Source: Luidia sarsii
Taxonomy: Eukaryota; Echinodermata; Asteroidea; Paxillosida; Luidiidae
Direction of reading: 5' to 3'
Assembly (NCBI GenBank): GCA_949987565.1
Contig: OX465102.1
Span: forward strand, 18,611,493 to 18,675,492
Length of the DNA stretch: 64,000 bases
Part shown: positions 34,701 through 49,700 of the stretch, one piece after another
How positions within the stretch are numbered: the first letter of the stretch is position 1
Layout of the letters: every line of letters begins with the position of its first letter
Program-made: the position numbers and the translations under genes
The notes under the pieces: generated by a model
Database searches by the model: none
What the model was told of the DNA's origin: nothing
What the model saw: only the letters and a program-made list of their open reading frames with translations

Positions 34701-37700
34701 ATGACAGAATGGATTTTATTGTACGAACTACAGTATACTACAGTATAGACACGCAGTTTTGTTGACAGATTTCCAAGGTGTACAGAATGCATATAATACT
34801 CTCTGGTTTTGTTTGTTTGTAGCGGCTTGCTGTCGTAACCCCCAAGACGTACCGGAGACTTCGTCAGAAGGAGAGATCCATCAAGGTTGGTCGTCAGGGA
34901 GTTTTTCAGAGGATTTAATATTGCCCCTTTGAAACAAATCATGAGCAAAATCATTTCAACAAATGGATTTGATGTCATCACACATAAAGATAGACCGATA
35001 ATTAGGCTACCTGTAATTAAGAACCAGCTATCTGATTTTTGATTAAAGAAATAATGCAAAGATGAATGTCTCATTTATTAATTTGGCCTATGATGTCCTT
35101 TCTTTTATAGAGCAATGCGATACAGAAGTTTCGCTATGCTGTTACAATGGTTCTCATCATAGTGCGCAAGTGTCTGAGTAGCAGAAAGTGAGTCACTTGT
35201 TGGACCATCTCTGTGTCTGTTGGTTTGTTTCTTCCTTAGAACCTTATGGTGAATGGAGGGATGGTGGTTAGTGATGTGTTGGATAGTACTGATGTGGATG
35301 ATATAGGAGGAGTGGAGATAAAGGGGTTAAAATATGATGTGGATGGGGATTGGTGTGCGTAGGGATGGTGATGAAGATTGGGATTGGAATTTGGGATGAG
35401 GCTGGCGTTGGGGATTGGAATAGGGATGGCGATATAGGAAAGGATTTGGGGATTAGGATTGGGATGGCGATGTAGGAAAGGATTTGGGGATTGGGATGCG
35501 ATATAGGGAAAGATTTGGGGATAGGGATTGGGATGGGAATAATATTATGGGATGAGGATGGCGTTGGGGATTGGGATAGGAATGGCGATATATTTGGGGA
35601 TTGGGATTGGGTTTGGAATGGGGGTGGGGAGGGGATGGGTAAGGAGTGGGGATCGAGATTGGTGATGGGGATGGGCTGGGGAGAGGGGATGATGGAAAGG
35701 GGGATGTAGATGGGGTGGGGATAGGGATGGGCATGGGGAATTGGGGGTGGGGAAGGGATGTGTAAGGAGTGGGAATCGATATTGGTGATGGGGTGGGGAG
35801 GGGGAGGGGATGGTGGAGAGGGGGATTTAGATGGGGTGGTAATAGGGATGGGTATGGGGTGGGTGGGAATAGTGTGGGGAGGGGGTGGTGGATAGGGGAT
35901 TAAGATGGGGTGGGGAGGGGGAAGGGATGGTGGAGAGAGGATTTAGATGGGGTGGTAATAGGGATGGGCATGGGTTGGGGCGGGGAGGGGATGATGGAGA
36001 GGAGGATTTAGATGGGGTGGTAATAGGGATGGGCATGGGGTGGGGAGGGGATGTTAGAGAGGGGATTTAGATGGGGTGGGGATAGTGGTGGGTATGGGGT
36101 GGGGACTGGGATGGTGAGGGGAGGGGATGGATGGAGAGGGGATGGAGATGGGGTTGGAATAGGGATGGGCACGGGGTGGGGTGGATATGGAGAAAAGTAT
36201 GATGATGACGACGAGAATATTGGGCGGATGAGAACCAGGATAAGGATGACGGGCAGGATGTGTTGAAATGGCGATGGTTGTTGAGTAGGAGGTAAGGCAA
36301 GTTAAAGGGAAGAGTGAAACAGAAGCACGATGACAAGATGTGGTGATGAAGACACTATTCATTTCCCAACCACGTCCCGGGTTCCTTCTCCTTCAAGGTA
36401 CTCTCAACCGGATTATGAGAGTCCTCCATCTCAGCCCGGTGCGGAGACACCGCTCAAGACATCACGTGACAGGGCTGACCTACGTCAGATGAACACCATG
36501 CCTGCCACCAAAACCAGCGTAAGTCTGGTCCCCCATGCACTCATCCAACACACGGGGAACAGACGATACATTTAGTATACGATACTGACGCGTTTCTTCG
36601 TTTTCATACGTTTTCATATTACCAATGAGTGCTATCGACAGTTTAAAATTGGAAATTGAAACGGGGTCCGAATGCTTTCTAAACCTTTTCAAAATGATTG
36701 ATCGCCAGCTAATATAGGCCTACCTCAGGAAATAAAATATTTTTTTTTAAAGAAAGCTTGATGAATTTCTGCAAGCTGTAAAATCTTTCGTCGATCGAAG
36801 TACACCAATGAATAATTCACTATCAATAATGTAAGCATCTGTAAGCATCTGATCTGGCCCTATTTAAAATATCAATCCTCCATATCTCCTTTCCTTTATT
36901 CTAGCCCTTAACCTTGAGCGGCTTTATAGCCTCGTTTTGGATGAATCTGCAGAAATAAAAACAACTGACACACTTATAACTATTTTTGAACAATACTTTT
37001 ATTAGATTTTGTTCGATTTTCCTCTGCAGATTGGCTGGGACCTGCAGATGAATCTGACCACACAACCCGAGTTCCGAACCTCGAACCAACTCAAACATGT
37101 ATGACTTTTTTTTTATAAACAATATTCACTGAAACAGACCTTATAACTGTGTGAATGGGGTTGTAGTACAGTGACAACGGACCTCATTCATGGACGGGAG
37201 GTTATTTCTGTAGGCTGGTTCCCTTCAAACGCAACCCAATGATAGCATGAGTTGGGTGATATCGGAGCCAACAATCGAGATGAGATAATCATCTGCAGTA
37301 AGGGGTAAATAGGTTATCGTTATTCCCTTTTTGAAAGGAAAGTGAATGAGAATTCAATGGGCACGGCAAGCTTGACTGCATGGGCCCTCAACCCGAGTTT
37401 CTGGTTCGTTGCACGAACAATGAGCTATCCAAGTGCGGGGACATTTTAAACACTTAAAAAAAAAATGTCACTGAAAATTAGAGCGGGATTTGAACCCGAG
37501 ACCTTTGACCTCACTAACTAGCCCTCTTACCACCTGGCCAGTTCTCAGATGGCGCCCTGCCCAAAGAGTCAACTTATCTTTGCCGGGGAACAAACAGTTT
37601 CCTCAGGTAAAAAAACAACCCCACATATGTTTCTCTATTTTGTTTCAGATCCTGTATATGATACGAGCTAATAAAGCTTTCAGCATCTTCCCGAGTGACT

Positions 37701-40700
37701 GTGAGATGGAGTTGGCCCGATGCCTGTCCTACCAGCGCTACGATGCCGGTCGTATCATAGCCTGTCAGGGTCGAAGAGCGGACAGTTTCTATTACATCGT
37801 GTCGGGGAGAGGTAATACCAGGCTAGCCATTGTCAAAGCATTGTCATTTATGTAGACATTATTAATACTTGAGAAGGGGGTGTGTTATTGTGGAAAGTGA
37901 CACGATAGATTATTCGTTTACTTAATTTGCCGGCTTGAAGGAAGCCATGTTTCGGCCGCTTACTGCTAGACTTTTCAAGCTGGTCAGTTGCACGCGCGGT
38001 CTCAATACGGGCGATTCGAAATAGTGCGCCATCAAGAGTTTGCAAATCAGCGGAATCTGTCGACCCATGCCCATCTGGATATTGTCAACAGATTCCCCGG
38101 ATTGTGATTGGCCAATGTGCTGCAAACTCTTAGTGGCGCACTAATGTGAATCGGCCCGTATTTACAACCCTGCTTGGTTCGGGCTTGGTTTAGGGTTGGT
38201 ATTGCAATGGTCAGGTCCTGTTGTCTGATTGGGCAAGCGCCGTCCAATCCGAGAACAGCATGGCTCTGGCTGGTGGGTCGGGCATTGTGCACCGGGCACC
38301 GGATCATGGAGGGGAGGGGGGTTGGGATTATCCACGGGATTATCCTGGGGATCAGCAGGACTGGGAGAGTCGTCGTGGTTTGCATAGCTTGTTGACCTCC
38401 TGGGACATAACTGCCTATTCCTGTGGGTAGAGACACCGCTGTCCCTGCTATCTGTTGCGGCCGTTGAGCTGGATGTGGATGACCTCTCTCACACGACTGA
38501 CCCTCCTGTCTCTGAGAAAGGTCCTACTGGGACCGAAACGCTAGGCCCTCTTGTACATTGTCTTGTTTGATTTTTTTTTTTTTTTTGGGGGGGGTCTGTC
38601 TTACATATCTTTGTCTGCTTTAATCTATTTTGTCTTAAAAATAATGTGTCTGGTTTTATCAATTTTGTATGCATTTCTATATAAAATTCTTTGTAATTCA
38701 GCCTCCATCTGCGAATGAGATTTTAAAATAATAAACCATGGATGATAATGATTTGCTACACTTGGAATAGCATGGGCCACTGCGAAAGCATGCAGTTCAA
38801 TGGCGATTGGCTCTCCTCTTACCTGGCTTTATATACAATTACAACAAGAATAAACAAAGAAGGGAATTGTTTTCCTATTTGTCTTACAGTCGATATTGTT
38901 CGAGAGTACGAGCTACAGACGGGTGTGATGACCAAGTCACTGGGCTTCTTGAAGAAAGGAAGCATAACAGATGTGAGTGTTTCAAATCAAAAGCTGAAAA
39001 TCATCTTTTTTTTTTCAATTTAATGTTTTTAAATATTAATAATGGTCTCTTGACTTAGTAAAACAAAATGTTGTAAATGTCTTGCCGACTACGATGACCC
39101 CAAAATATGTTTTCAAACAAAGGAAAGAAAAGTAATAAACAAAATTTTGAGGACTACCTCGTTAGTAAGAAAATTACTGCAAAATCCAGCCTGTAGAGGG
39201 CTAACGTTTCGATCCCAGCAGGACTTTTAAAGGAAACCCGGCTCTCGACATTTTGGAGTAAAATACGAAAAACTGACTGGGTTTTCTAAAAAGGCAGTGT
39301 TTAGAACTAGAATAGACAATCGAATTTCGACTTGACCGGAGCTTCACCAGGGTTGAGCACTTGTGCGTCAAACCAGAGGTCTGGGTTCTAATCCCCGTCA
39401 GGCCAAATTGAAAACCTGAAAACTGTTCGAGGTCTGCACCCATATAGCTATATGCTATACAGACAATGGATTCTGAGCCTCGATTGAGTGGTAACCGTTG
39501 CACATGTAAATTGTGAGGTTTGCGGGAACGCCATGCGACAGCATTCTCTTTCGTGAGTGTAAAGAACCGGGTTTGAGGGGGGGGGGTTACTCGACGTTTC
39601 GAACAGTGCACTCTGCTCGTGCAAAGTGAGTCTTCAACTTTTTACGGAAAGTGTACGCACAACCATATGGGACAACTGATGAGCGCTGACATTGTAAGGC
39701 GGTCCAGCATGACGTCTTGTGAAAAAGGTCTATAGCAGGACTTTTCTAAAAAGCAGAACGGATCCGCTTTTGAGAAAGGTCCCACTAGACTCGACTCCTC
39801 ATCAGGCCCTGCATATTCTATGTAATATTTGCATTCTGGTCTTGGAAGTCAGTATAATTTTATGCATTTAACATCCTCCTTTGTTGATTAGTTTGTAAAA
39901 ATTCGAATCTCAAATTGGTTAGAACTATATAGACTATATATAGGCATGGGATAATCCTGTAATAATACAGCGATATTTATAGCTCAGGTCAATCATTGTG
40001 CATTATGCATGCTTGCCTTCCCCACAGACTGAGGAGCTTGAGAAGCAATGGAACAGACAGGCAAGCCTGATATGCAGAGACCCAGTGGAAGTGTTGCTGT
40101 TGGAAAAAGAGGTAAGACAAGTTGAGAAATTGTCCAATCATTTGCCCATTGGATTCAAACATTGAATGGGCACATTGTGGGCAACTCTTGCCCACACTGT
40201 GCAAAACAAAACCTCGGCCAAAAAACCTTGTGGAAAGTCGTTTGCCCATACAGGAATTTGGTCCGGGGTCGAACTTCACTCAAGGGTAATCTATCCTAAG
40301 TTATGAGAGGACATTATGGTTGCTGTGCATCGGTCGTCGTGCGATTGCAATTGATCGTAAGTAGCGCTGGGTTTGATAAGAATTAGGCCTACATGGTGGA
40401 AATACTATGAGTGGAAGGTTTGCGGTGACACCATGTGACACTTCTCTTTCAAGAAGGAGTGTGGCTCTGAAAAGAGCCGGTAACTCCTGGTCTTTTCCCG
40501 GCTCTTTTCAGAGCCACACTCCTTGAAAGAGAAGTGCTACATGGTATCACCGCAAACCTTCCACTTAGCGATTGGTTTGATGAAATTGACCACCGGTCAT
40601 TATCAGAAATGTTTGTGATTATTTTTGGCCAACACGACCGTTGTTTATTTGACCGATCATAATATCAAACGAGATTGTGATTAACATGAAAATATTGTTC

Positions 40701-43700
40701 AGTATTAACAAGAGTAGTTTACAGTGTAACTTTGACTCAAATGCCAAATTAAATTTGGGTACAATGTGACAAATTACTGACAAGCCAAGTTATTCTGACA
40801 GCTCTGCAGTGCAGGGTAATTATGCTATAACTAGTAGGTTGTAGCAAGTTAGAAAGCCTGGCATTTCTCTTTCCTTTCTCCATGCTAATACCATGGTAAG
40901 CAGGGATTTGCTCAAAGGCAAGAAATAAGGCATGTTTTGATCGAACGGCCAGGTCCTGCAACCGTTTTCGATGGGAATAGTAGAAAGTTGTAAAGCGAAT
41001 GCAGCACGGATCTATACCGTACTTATTATCATGTAAATGTCCTTTGGAATTTTAAAATATCTCCTTTTGTGGTTCCTCTTCGCAGGATTTTTTCCGTCTA
41101 CAAAACACCCACGCCGGGCCGCCAGTTGACTTCTTACAGTAAGCTACCTCCTTGATTATCCGCTCTACTCCCTTATTCTCCCAAGGATTATTACCAATAC
41201 GTCTCCAGAGGAGGCTTTACCATCTTAGGGGTCGATTTCACGAAGCCTTTTTATACGATACATCGCAATCGATGAATTTGACGGCATCGACCACGGTCAA
41301 TACCGTGCCTTAATATTATACGTGCGACCTTCCCCTCCCCTCTATAGGTCTCAGTATTTATTCAGCGAGTTCCCGTGCCATCTCTTCGCCAAACATCCTG
41401 AGTCTATCGAGTACAAGTTCTACAGGTGAGATGCAACTGCGTATCACAGCCTCGGCTTTACGTAGGATACCAATGTCGACCTGTCGTTCGGAAGTATGGC
41501 CGGCCAAACGGGTCAAAAATTATAACTGACCAAAAAAAGGGGATAAACCTGCTTTGGGAAAATTACTTGAAATAATATACAAATCTTGAACAGTTGGAGG
41601 GACTTTCGTGTCGATTTTGAGCTGTAGGTATCTGGATCTGTATTCCAGTTGAAAAATATCGAGTCTGAGTCTGAACCCGAGTTGAATGTTTCGAATCCGA
41701 GTCCCCATCATCCAGGTCATGTCCGAGTCCGAGTCCGAGTCCGAGTTCTAGTTCGAGTCCGAGTCCGAGTCCGAGTTCGAGTTCGAGTCCCAGTTATGGG
41801 ATCACAGAACATGAAATTAAGTATAGTGTAGTTTAGGCAAAACCTTTGACGGAATATCATTTCATCATCCCATGTACCCATATACCTCTACACAAGTCTG
41901 CAAAAGCCAATAACCGGCGATTGCTGCAGTCTGTCTAAAAGCAGAGTGTGCCCAAAGGCCAATCCTTTTGCGTTTTAGGCCTATGTTTGTTTGTTTTTGT
42001 TTTTTTCATCTGGTCACGAGTCACCCAAGTTGATTCCGAGACCAATTTGTTGATACAAGTCTGAAGCTTTCTCAAAGGTCCTGATCGGGTCGAGACACAA
42101 AATAATGTGTTCTTTTATTGTTGGATTTCAGACCAGATCGACTGGTAGCCAGAGACGCCAATAACACAAGGTGGATATACGTTATCAAATCGGTAAGAAC
42201 TATAACAAAAACTGTCTTCATTTATCATACATATACCGTCAGGGTTTTCCTTGTAGTGGCTAATTGGGTTTTTTGTTTAAGCTTAACTAGTTAACTGTAT
42301 ACTTACTTACTGCCCGTTATGCCTCCTGGCATGCAGGGCAACAACAAAAAGCTCTGCACTCTGTCCTGTGCTTTTCTTTGGAGTGATTCCCAGGTCTGGT
42401 GGAGTTTCATTTTCCACGGTCGGTCGCTAGGTGTTTTTGTGCCGACCCCGTCTTCTCCTTCCTTCTGAAATCCAATGTCACTATGAACATCTAAACCGTA
42501 AAAAAGAGGTAAAAATGTCATTTCGCCGTGAAACTAAAAAGGCACTGTGATTTCACGGTGCATTTTACAGTGAATTTACAGTGAAAATAATCGCTTTAAT
42601 TCTCTGACCTGATAAGGACATCTTCAGGTCACTAAAGAGACTGTGAAAACAACATGAATATCTAGGGTGGTAAGTTCCAGCCTTAGGGGATGGCTAATTC
42701 AAATACCAGTAGGGACCACCAGCCCCCATAGAGGTACTGTATTGTGTCCCTGTACCTGTCACTCCCAGATACAGTACTTCTTAATTGCCTCTAGCCATTG
42801 ACCACCAGGAATGTGGCCTTGGAGACCACTGGTCAAAACACCGTGAAAATGACTTGGCTGACTCTGTGCCATGAAATAGGGTTGAAGACATGGTGAATTT
42901 ACATTTAACGGCTAAATAATGACATTTTCACAAAATTTTCACCGTTTAGATGTTCATAGTGTGTAGAGCTGTCTTTGTTATGTCCTCAGCTTCCTTTCTC
43001 ATGATAAGCCCAATCCACCTCCACCTCCTTCTCATCAGTGCATCTTCCATACTATCCTCATGGTATCTCTCATACAGCTCCTCATTTGATATTGGGTTCG
43101 GCCAGATTATACGTCTAGTCATCAAGTATGAAAACTTGACAACTTTTGGAGATCGTTTCTCGTCCTCCGACATTCATGAAGAGCCGTACAAAACAGTGGA
43201 AGTTAACACTAGCATGAAAATCACACCTCTAGACATAAATCAGTATCACTGCATGCCGTCAACCTCTTTTACCACCGTACCACGAGAACATTAAATTGCA
43301 CACTGGCTATGGGGGATGGGGAGGATGAGTGAGATAAGAAGGATAAAGTTTTGGATATTTTCACGGCACTCTTTTTTCGCTTTTTATGTCCAGGGCAAGT
43401 GCAGATGTATACGACGCCAGTTCGTGGCCGATTTGAAAAGCGACAAGAAGTTTAGTGAGAAAAAGGGCATCGACAAACTTGGATACGTGAAACAGCCATC
43501 GCATGCTGACGGTAAGGGCAGAAGTCTTAAAATAGATACCATTATAAGCAAAATTGAATAGTTTGCAAAGTTTTCCTTGCCATTTTTTTTCAATCTATTA
43601 AAAAGTTCCCAGTCAGTTTTTCCTTGCTTTGTTTGACCACTATAATTTGATAGAAGAAGTTAAAACAAAAGGAAAGGAAATGTTAAGCCTATATAGTTTG

Positions 43701-46700
43701 AATCCGGGTTTTCTGGCTGCGCTGCATGTATACGCTAAACCCAAGACCTTTAGTTAAATCATGCCCTTCAGATAAACGTGTTGGGAAGGCTTGAGATCAG
43801 TGAGCGACCATAATCATACTCGTTCATTTACGCTGTAAGTTTACGTGAATGCTCTCAATGAAATGTCACCATTATAAATTATGTACGACCCTCTATCTAT
43901 GACCAATTCAGCTATGATGGGAGCAGGTTTGAGGAGACTCGTGCAGGACGGACAAGCCCACTTTGATCACGACTTGGAGGTTGGTGCCACTTCATGTATA
44001 CTATACTGGTTTTATTCGGGAGAATCCATTTTGTGTTAAAATACAAGTTGATCTGATGTTATACAGTGGAAATTAAAGTTTCTTCTTTTAAAACGACAGA
44101 ATAAGAATGAGTTAAACGTCATTTGGAATTCTTTCAGTTCACCCATCTCTCCTCCCCGCCTCCCTCTCTCTCTATCTGTGTCTCTACGTCTCCCTTTCCC
44201 CTCTCTGACCATTTCTCTATCTCACTCTACCTCCCCATCTCTCTCCCTCCGCTGTCCCTTCCCCATCCCTTTCCCTCAGTCAAAATGCTGCCAACCGGGA
44301 CACTGCTGTGGCCTTTACTACAATTCTTCCTCCGTGTCTGTTTTTTGACTTGTTTACTTGGAAATGCCACACTTCCACTCGCCCATTCCAGTCATAAACA
44401 TCTACCGTTCATTTTCAATTTACAAAGACAACCTCCTTGTAACGTGGACGTATGCTCATTTCAGTGAAATAAGGGAAATTCTAGAACTTCTGAGGAAATG
44501 GCTATTCAGCGTTTCTAAATAAAGAGTTTAAATGATGCTTTACTGATAATAGTTATTATCATTTACCCATTTCATCCTAATTCACAGATTGCCAAGATTG
44601 AAGAGGTGGAGGAGGCAAATATGCCTGGTAACCCGCACGCGGATACGTTGGGATTACGCACGGCTGGTAACCCGCCCACCGACACCCATGGTGTCAACAT
44701 AAAGGAGATACCTAGTGTGAGATACATCCAACCTTTCTTCCATCTGTGTGCGTCCGCTTTGGTAGACCGAGGTTAAGCAGTAAATGGCCCCGCGTTCATG
44801 CAGGGTATAAGGCCGTGTCCGAAACGGGCTTCCAGAGCTACGGCTAAGGCTACTGTCTTCGCATCTCCGTGTATTTCAAATAGGGGAAGATCTAGACCTA
44901 GCTCTAGACGCCCACGGCCTAAGTTATGGGTGATGATGGCAGAGCAATATGGGGAAGCTAATCTGACGCACCTCACCCACATAATAGGCCTACTCAGGTT
45001 TACGTGTTAAAGTGTTTGCAACTATAGGCCTAAAGTGGTCATATCTTTAAGTTACCAGTAACTGATTTCTTCTGATCATAGGTAAAATGGCATTGCATTA
45101 TACCCTGTAGGAAGATCTCATGCATATTCATAATACTATGCAGTCTGGATCGACTGTGTACTGTTGTTCATGTGAGCATGTTGAATGTGTCGCCATTATT
45201 CAGTGACAGGCGATAACAACTCCTGATAGGTCAGCTGTCGGTGGAGTGAGCTGAGCGGGCTGTATTCCAACATCTTACGTATCTACGATATTTGTTTTGC
45301 CAATTCATTTATGCTATTTAGACACCGAGTCGAATGACGTCACGTCATCAATCTTCAAAGATCTCACTTCCGTCTAATGTTGATTCGAATGTTCAAGAAA
45401 GTAAGTGAACGATTAAACGTTACGTAGGCCTATAGGTTCTTGAGGCGTTTCCCAATTATCCACTATCATTTCCATTTTACATTCCCGACAACAGAACTTG
45501 TCATGAGCAATGAAAATGATACACGAGGTCATTAATGTTCACGTATTTTCTTCTGCTATTTACTGTGCATTTGTGAACAATACCCCACCAAAGCAACATT
45601 GTACCTCACTGTGCTAATCATCTGGTTCACTGCAGCTCAAATCATAGAAACAAAAATACATGATAGTTTGGATGCAACTACTGCTGACCCTCGCATCCCC
45701 ATCGCACTTTGATCAGTGCGGTAGAGGTAGCCATAATACATGACCCTTGTCTGAAAGTATCACACGCTGTGAGTTTCATGACATACCGTGATCGGAAGAG
45801 CCACTTAGTCAAGGGTGGGGTGATATGCAGATACCCGGATGACATGACGTCAGGGCTCCCCCTGCTCCATTCACAGTTCACACGGTGTATTGTGGCCAAT
45901 CTTGTGTTTCGTCATCGGTTCAAGATGGCGGCCTGATGACGTCAATGCATAAGGTCTATTACTGCGTTCCTGTCTATCTAGGCCTACTATGATTTTGTCG
46001 GTGTGTTTTTTTCGGCAGCATACCTCCTCGCTCCAGGCGATAGTAACTTCAGCATTCAAGACTCCTTCCTCGTCAAAGTAAGGATGAAAGGATGGAAGAA
46101 GTTAGTTTCAGCTCCCATGCGCTTCAAAGCTTTTTCCTACTCGACGTTGGTAGACCCTTATTGAAGTATATTCTGCTCGACGAAAAATAATTATGCTATA
46201 CTCCCATGCAGTTTAGTAACACATTTTATGTTGCAGTTTGTTTACTGACTCTGATTACCTGATTCAATAATTATTAAACAAACTGACAATTGGTTCAGGC
46301 AATTTGTTAAAAATAGTCAAGAAAATGTTTCTATTGCCTCCCCACTCCGGCAAACATACATTTTGGAAGGCTGCCACCTAGGTACTGGATGGCTCAGCTG
46401 GTATGAGCGCTAGTGCGTTAAATCAGAGGTTTCTGGTTCATGTCCGGCTAAAATTTTCTTGGCCATTTTCACAGTTTCAATTTCGACCACAAAGCAGGAG
46501 CTTTCTCAAAGATATCTGCTGCATTTCGCGCTGTAGTCTTTGGGTCAGTATCCTTCCACAATTGTAAGTGGCTGTTCGAGGATTCGATCATCGATGTGAC
46601 TCAATCTTGTGTCTTGTGTCCTCCAAGCAATACGCCAGACGCCGGTACCACGGCTCCAATTCTTGCTTCTCCGGCCACCGAGAGAACTCGCCCCTCCCGC

Positions 46701-49700
46701 CGCTCTCAACGGTCATAGCGCCCTCTGCTGTTGACGACCACGAAGCCAACGGCTGTTCCGTGACCCAACGAGTGAAGCCCAGGAGGAAGTTCACGCAGTC
46801 GGTGGCGATTGACACGCTCGCGCCCCCTGCCCAGAGAACAGCCTACATTCAGCTGGACGACATGGGCATCGGTGATATCTTTGTGAGTCCAACCAGGGAG
46901 CAGGTTTTATAGAGCTTCTTAAGAGTAAACACTGCCTTTGAGTATAGAAAAAATGTACGTCATCTCTTGTGAGATGGTGGATCTGAAAAGAGGGTTTACT
47001 CTGCCCGTCGTCAGGTGACTGCAGCTGAATTCCATTCTATCGTCGGTGCTTGAATGAATTGTGGTGAGCGCTGGAGCGTGGAGAATCTTTCCAGCCCAGC
47101 GTGACCACAGGAGGCAGACTAGGTGTGGGAAGAAGTGGAGTTGTCCAACATAGAAGACCGATTGGACAGGAGAGGGCGCCACATGTCGTTGACGTGAACT
47201 CCGATGTCCTGAGAAATCGTGTTTTGTTTGTCGTCGTGATTTTCAAATCTTCCAATAGGCCTAATGTTACGTTGGATTTCTTGCATAATTGGCTGTCTTT
47301 TTTGATTGAAAGATGAAAAACTTCACCAATACCCATGAAGTATTTTCATATACTATGTAAAATCGTTAATCAAAGGGTGTTTGGGAAAATCGTCCACTTG
47401 GTCTTGTTTTGTGAGAAATACAGGACGTTGGTGATTCATTATTTTAACAGTCTAGCCCAACAGTCGGGTGTCGATAGACTTTGATTGAGTAATATTGATA
47501 TTTACCGTTGATGTGACCAGCGTCGGTCAAAATATTGGTAGAATATTGCCCAATTTGTTTTGGTTTATATTGTGGCATTTTTATATGACTCTTTCAGTCT
47601 CTTTCATGCAGGCGCTACAAGTAGGCCAACTGCATCTGTTTGTCTACTATAAAATACGTGTTGATCTCATTTTTGCGTAGGGTTTAAATGACGTAGCGTG
47701 CACAGCAAGCAACGAGCCCAGCGGAGTTAGCGTGGTAAGCATCTCCAAAATGTGTCGTTTGATTTATTGTTACCAGCCTACCACAAAGCTATAATGCAGT
47801 ATGGCAAACGCCACACAGACGTCCGATTGTGCCAGATCTAACTCGCTTGTACACGAAGAGTACTCAAACAGTGTATTAATTTATTTCACAGGTATTATGA
47901 AGGTAATACTAAAACTGTTGGAAGCAGCTCACTGACTAAAATGACCTGCAATACATAGATCTCAAAAGTTAGAGTGCCTGATGCTTCGATCCTAGTAGGA
48001 TCTTTAATGGTCCTGCTAGGTATTTAGTACAGTTTCTGAAGGGATAAATCAACATCGGCCGAGGTCAAAGAATAGCATGCATACGCTGTCTGATCCACCA
48101 TAATGCATGAAATTTGTTTCGCGAAAATGCAGCATTCAACGAATTGTTCCGAAAAAATTTAGATCTAGGGCCTAAGGGGTGCCGGTGAAAGGTAAACTAT
48201 TTCTTTACTATTTTCTCCAAAATACAGCATTTTAGACAAAAATATTTCAGTGCGAGGTTTCTACCATAAACATCTTCAAACTGTATAACTTTCATGTAAA
48301 TCTGTGAACATTTCTGTTGTTCGATCTTACCAATGTTGTGTAGGGGCTTTAAGCGAGTTTTGAAAATGCCACATTATATTAAACAAAAACAACCCGTGTG
48401 ATGGTCACGAGGATTGCCCGGCGCGTGCGACGTGGCTATGCCAGTGACTATAAGTTTGCAACATTTGTGTGTGATCTACCCTCGCTTATTTTGTGACCTG
48501 CAGGTCAGTGAAGGGGCGGAAATCATCGCCATCAACAAAAGATTCTTCCGTACGCACGCCGGCACTGTGACAATGCTCAAGTTAGACACTCTGGTAGGTG
48601 CAGGGTCAGGGGCTGTATCGATGGTCAATCCACGCAAGGTTCACGTACGAAGTGGGGTTATTAGAAGGATGCTGATTTAATCCGATTGGTTGACAATGTC
48701 GACGATGATATTATGATTTCGTACCGATAAGCATGGGTGTAATATGTGTACAATGGATTTAGATTGTGAGCATCACGGTCTTTCGTATCAATGTTCTCGA
48801 AAGGGGGCGCCCCTTCGGTGCGTTATTAACATAACATCATCATTTCAAATATAGCTCCCACAAAACACGGTGGAGCTTGCACCATTATATGGAGGCTGGT
48901 CATCCAAACCCCCGGATACAAGCTCCCCTGAAAGGCCCGGTTATAACTGAATTAATAGACTACGGGCCTGGTGCTGGTTTTATTTGAAGCGGGCTTGAAA
49001 GAAATATGATCTAGGAGGGTTTGCGGTGATACCATGATTGTGTAAGGTCTTACACTGGGTCACCGCAAACCATCCTATATTGTTTCACCCACGTACCATG
49101 CAAAGCCTTAAATCTTATTTGAAAGAAATTGGGTATTACAGACTCTCATCTCAGTCCGTGTGCTGAAATACAGACTCACTGTCAATTAATGTAATGCAAC
49201 AGGTTCGGCACACAGCAAGCCATCTGGCCATTAGTAATGTAGCCAGAAAAGTAGCCCGGTGGCATTGCTGGTCACAAGCTAACAGATCATTATATAAGTA
49301 GTCCTTTGGCCCGCCTGGCCGCAAGCCATCTGGCCATTAATTATGATGTCAGGAAAGCAGCCTGGTGGCCTGGGTGGCCGTAAGCCATCTGGCCACTATA
49401 TCCATATTGCCAAAAGCGATCTGGCCACAAGCCATATGGCCAGTAGCCACCTGGTCACAAGCCGTCTGGCCAGTAGCCATCTGGCCACTACAGCCATCTT
49501 GCCATCAGCGATATGGCCACAAGCCATATGGCCAGTAGCCATCTTGCCACAAGCCATCTTAACACTAGCCGTCTGTTCACTATCCATCTGGCCAGAAGCC
49601 ATCTGGCCAGAAGCCATCTGGCCAGAAGCCATCTGGCCAGAAGCCATCTGGCCAGAAGCCATCTGGCCAGAAGCCATCTGGCCAGAAGCCATCTGGCCAG

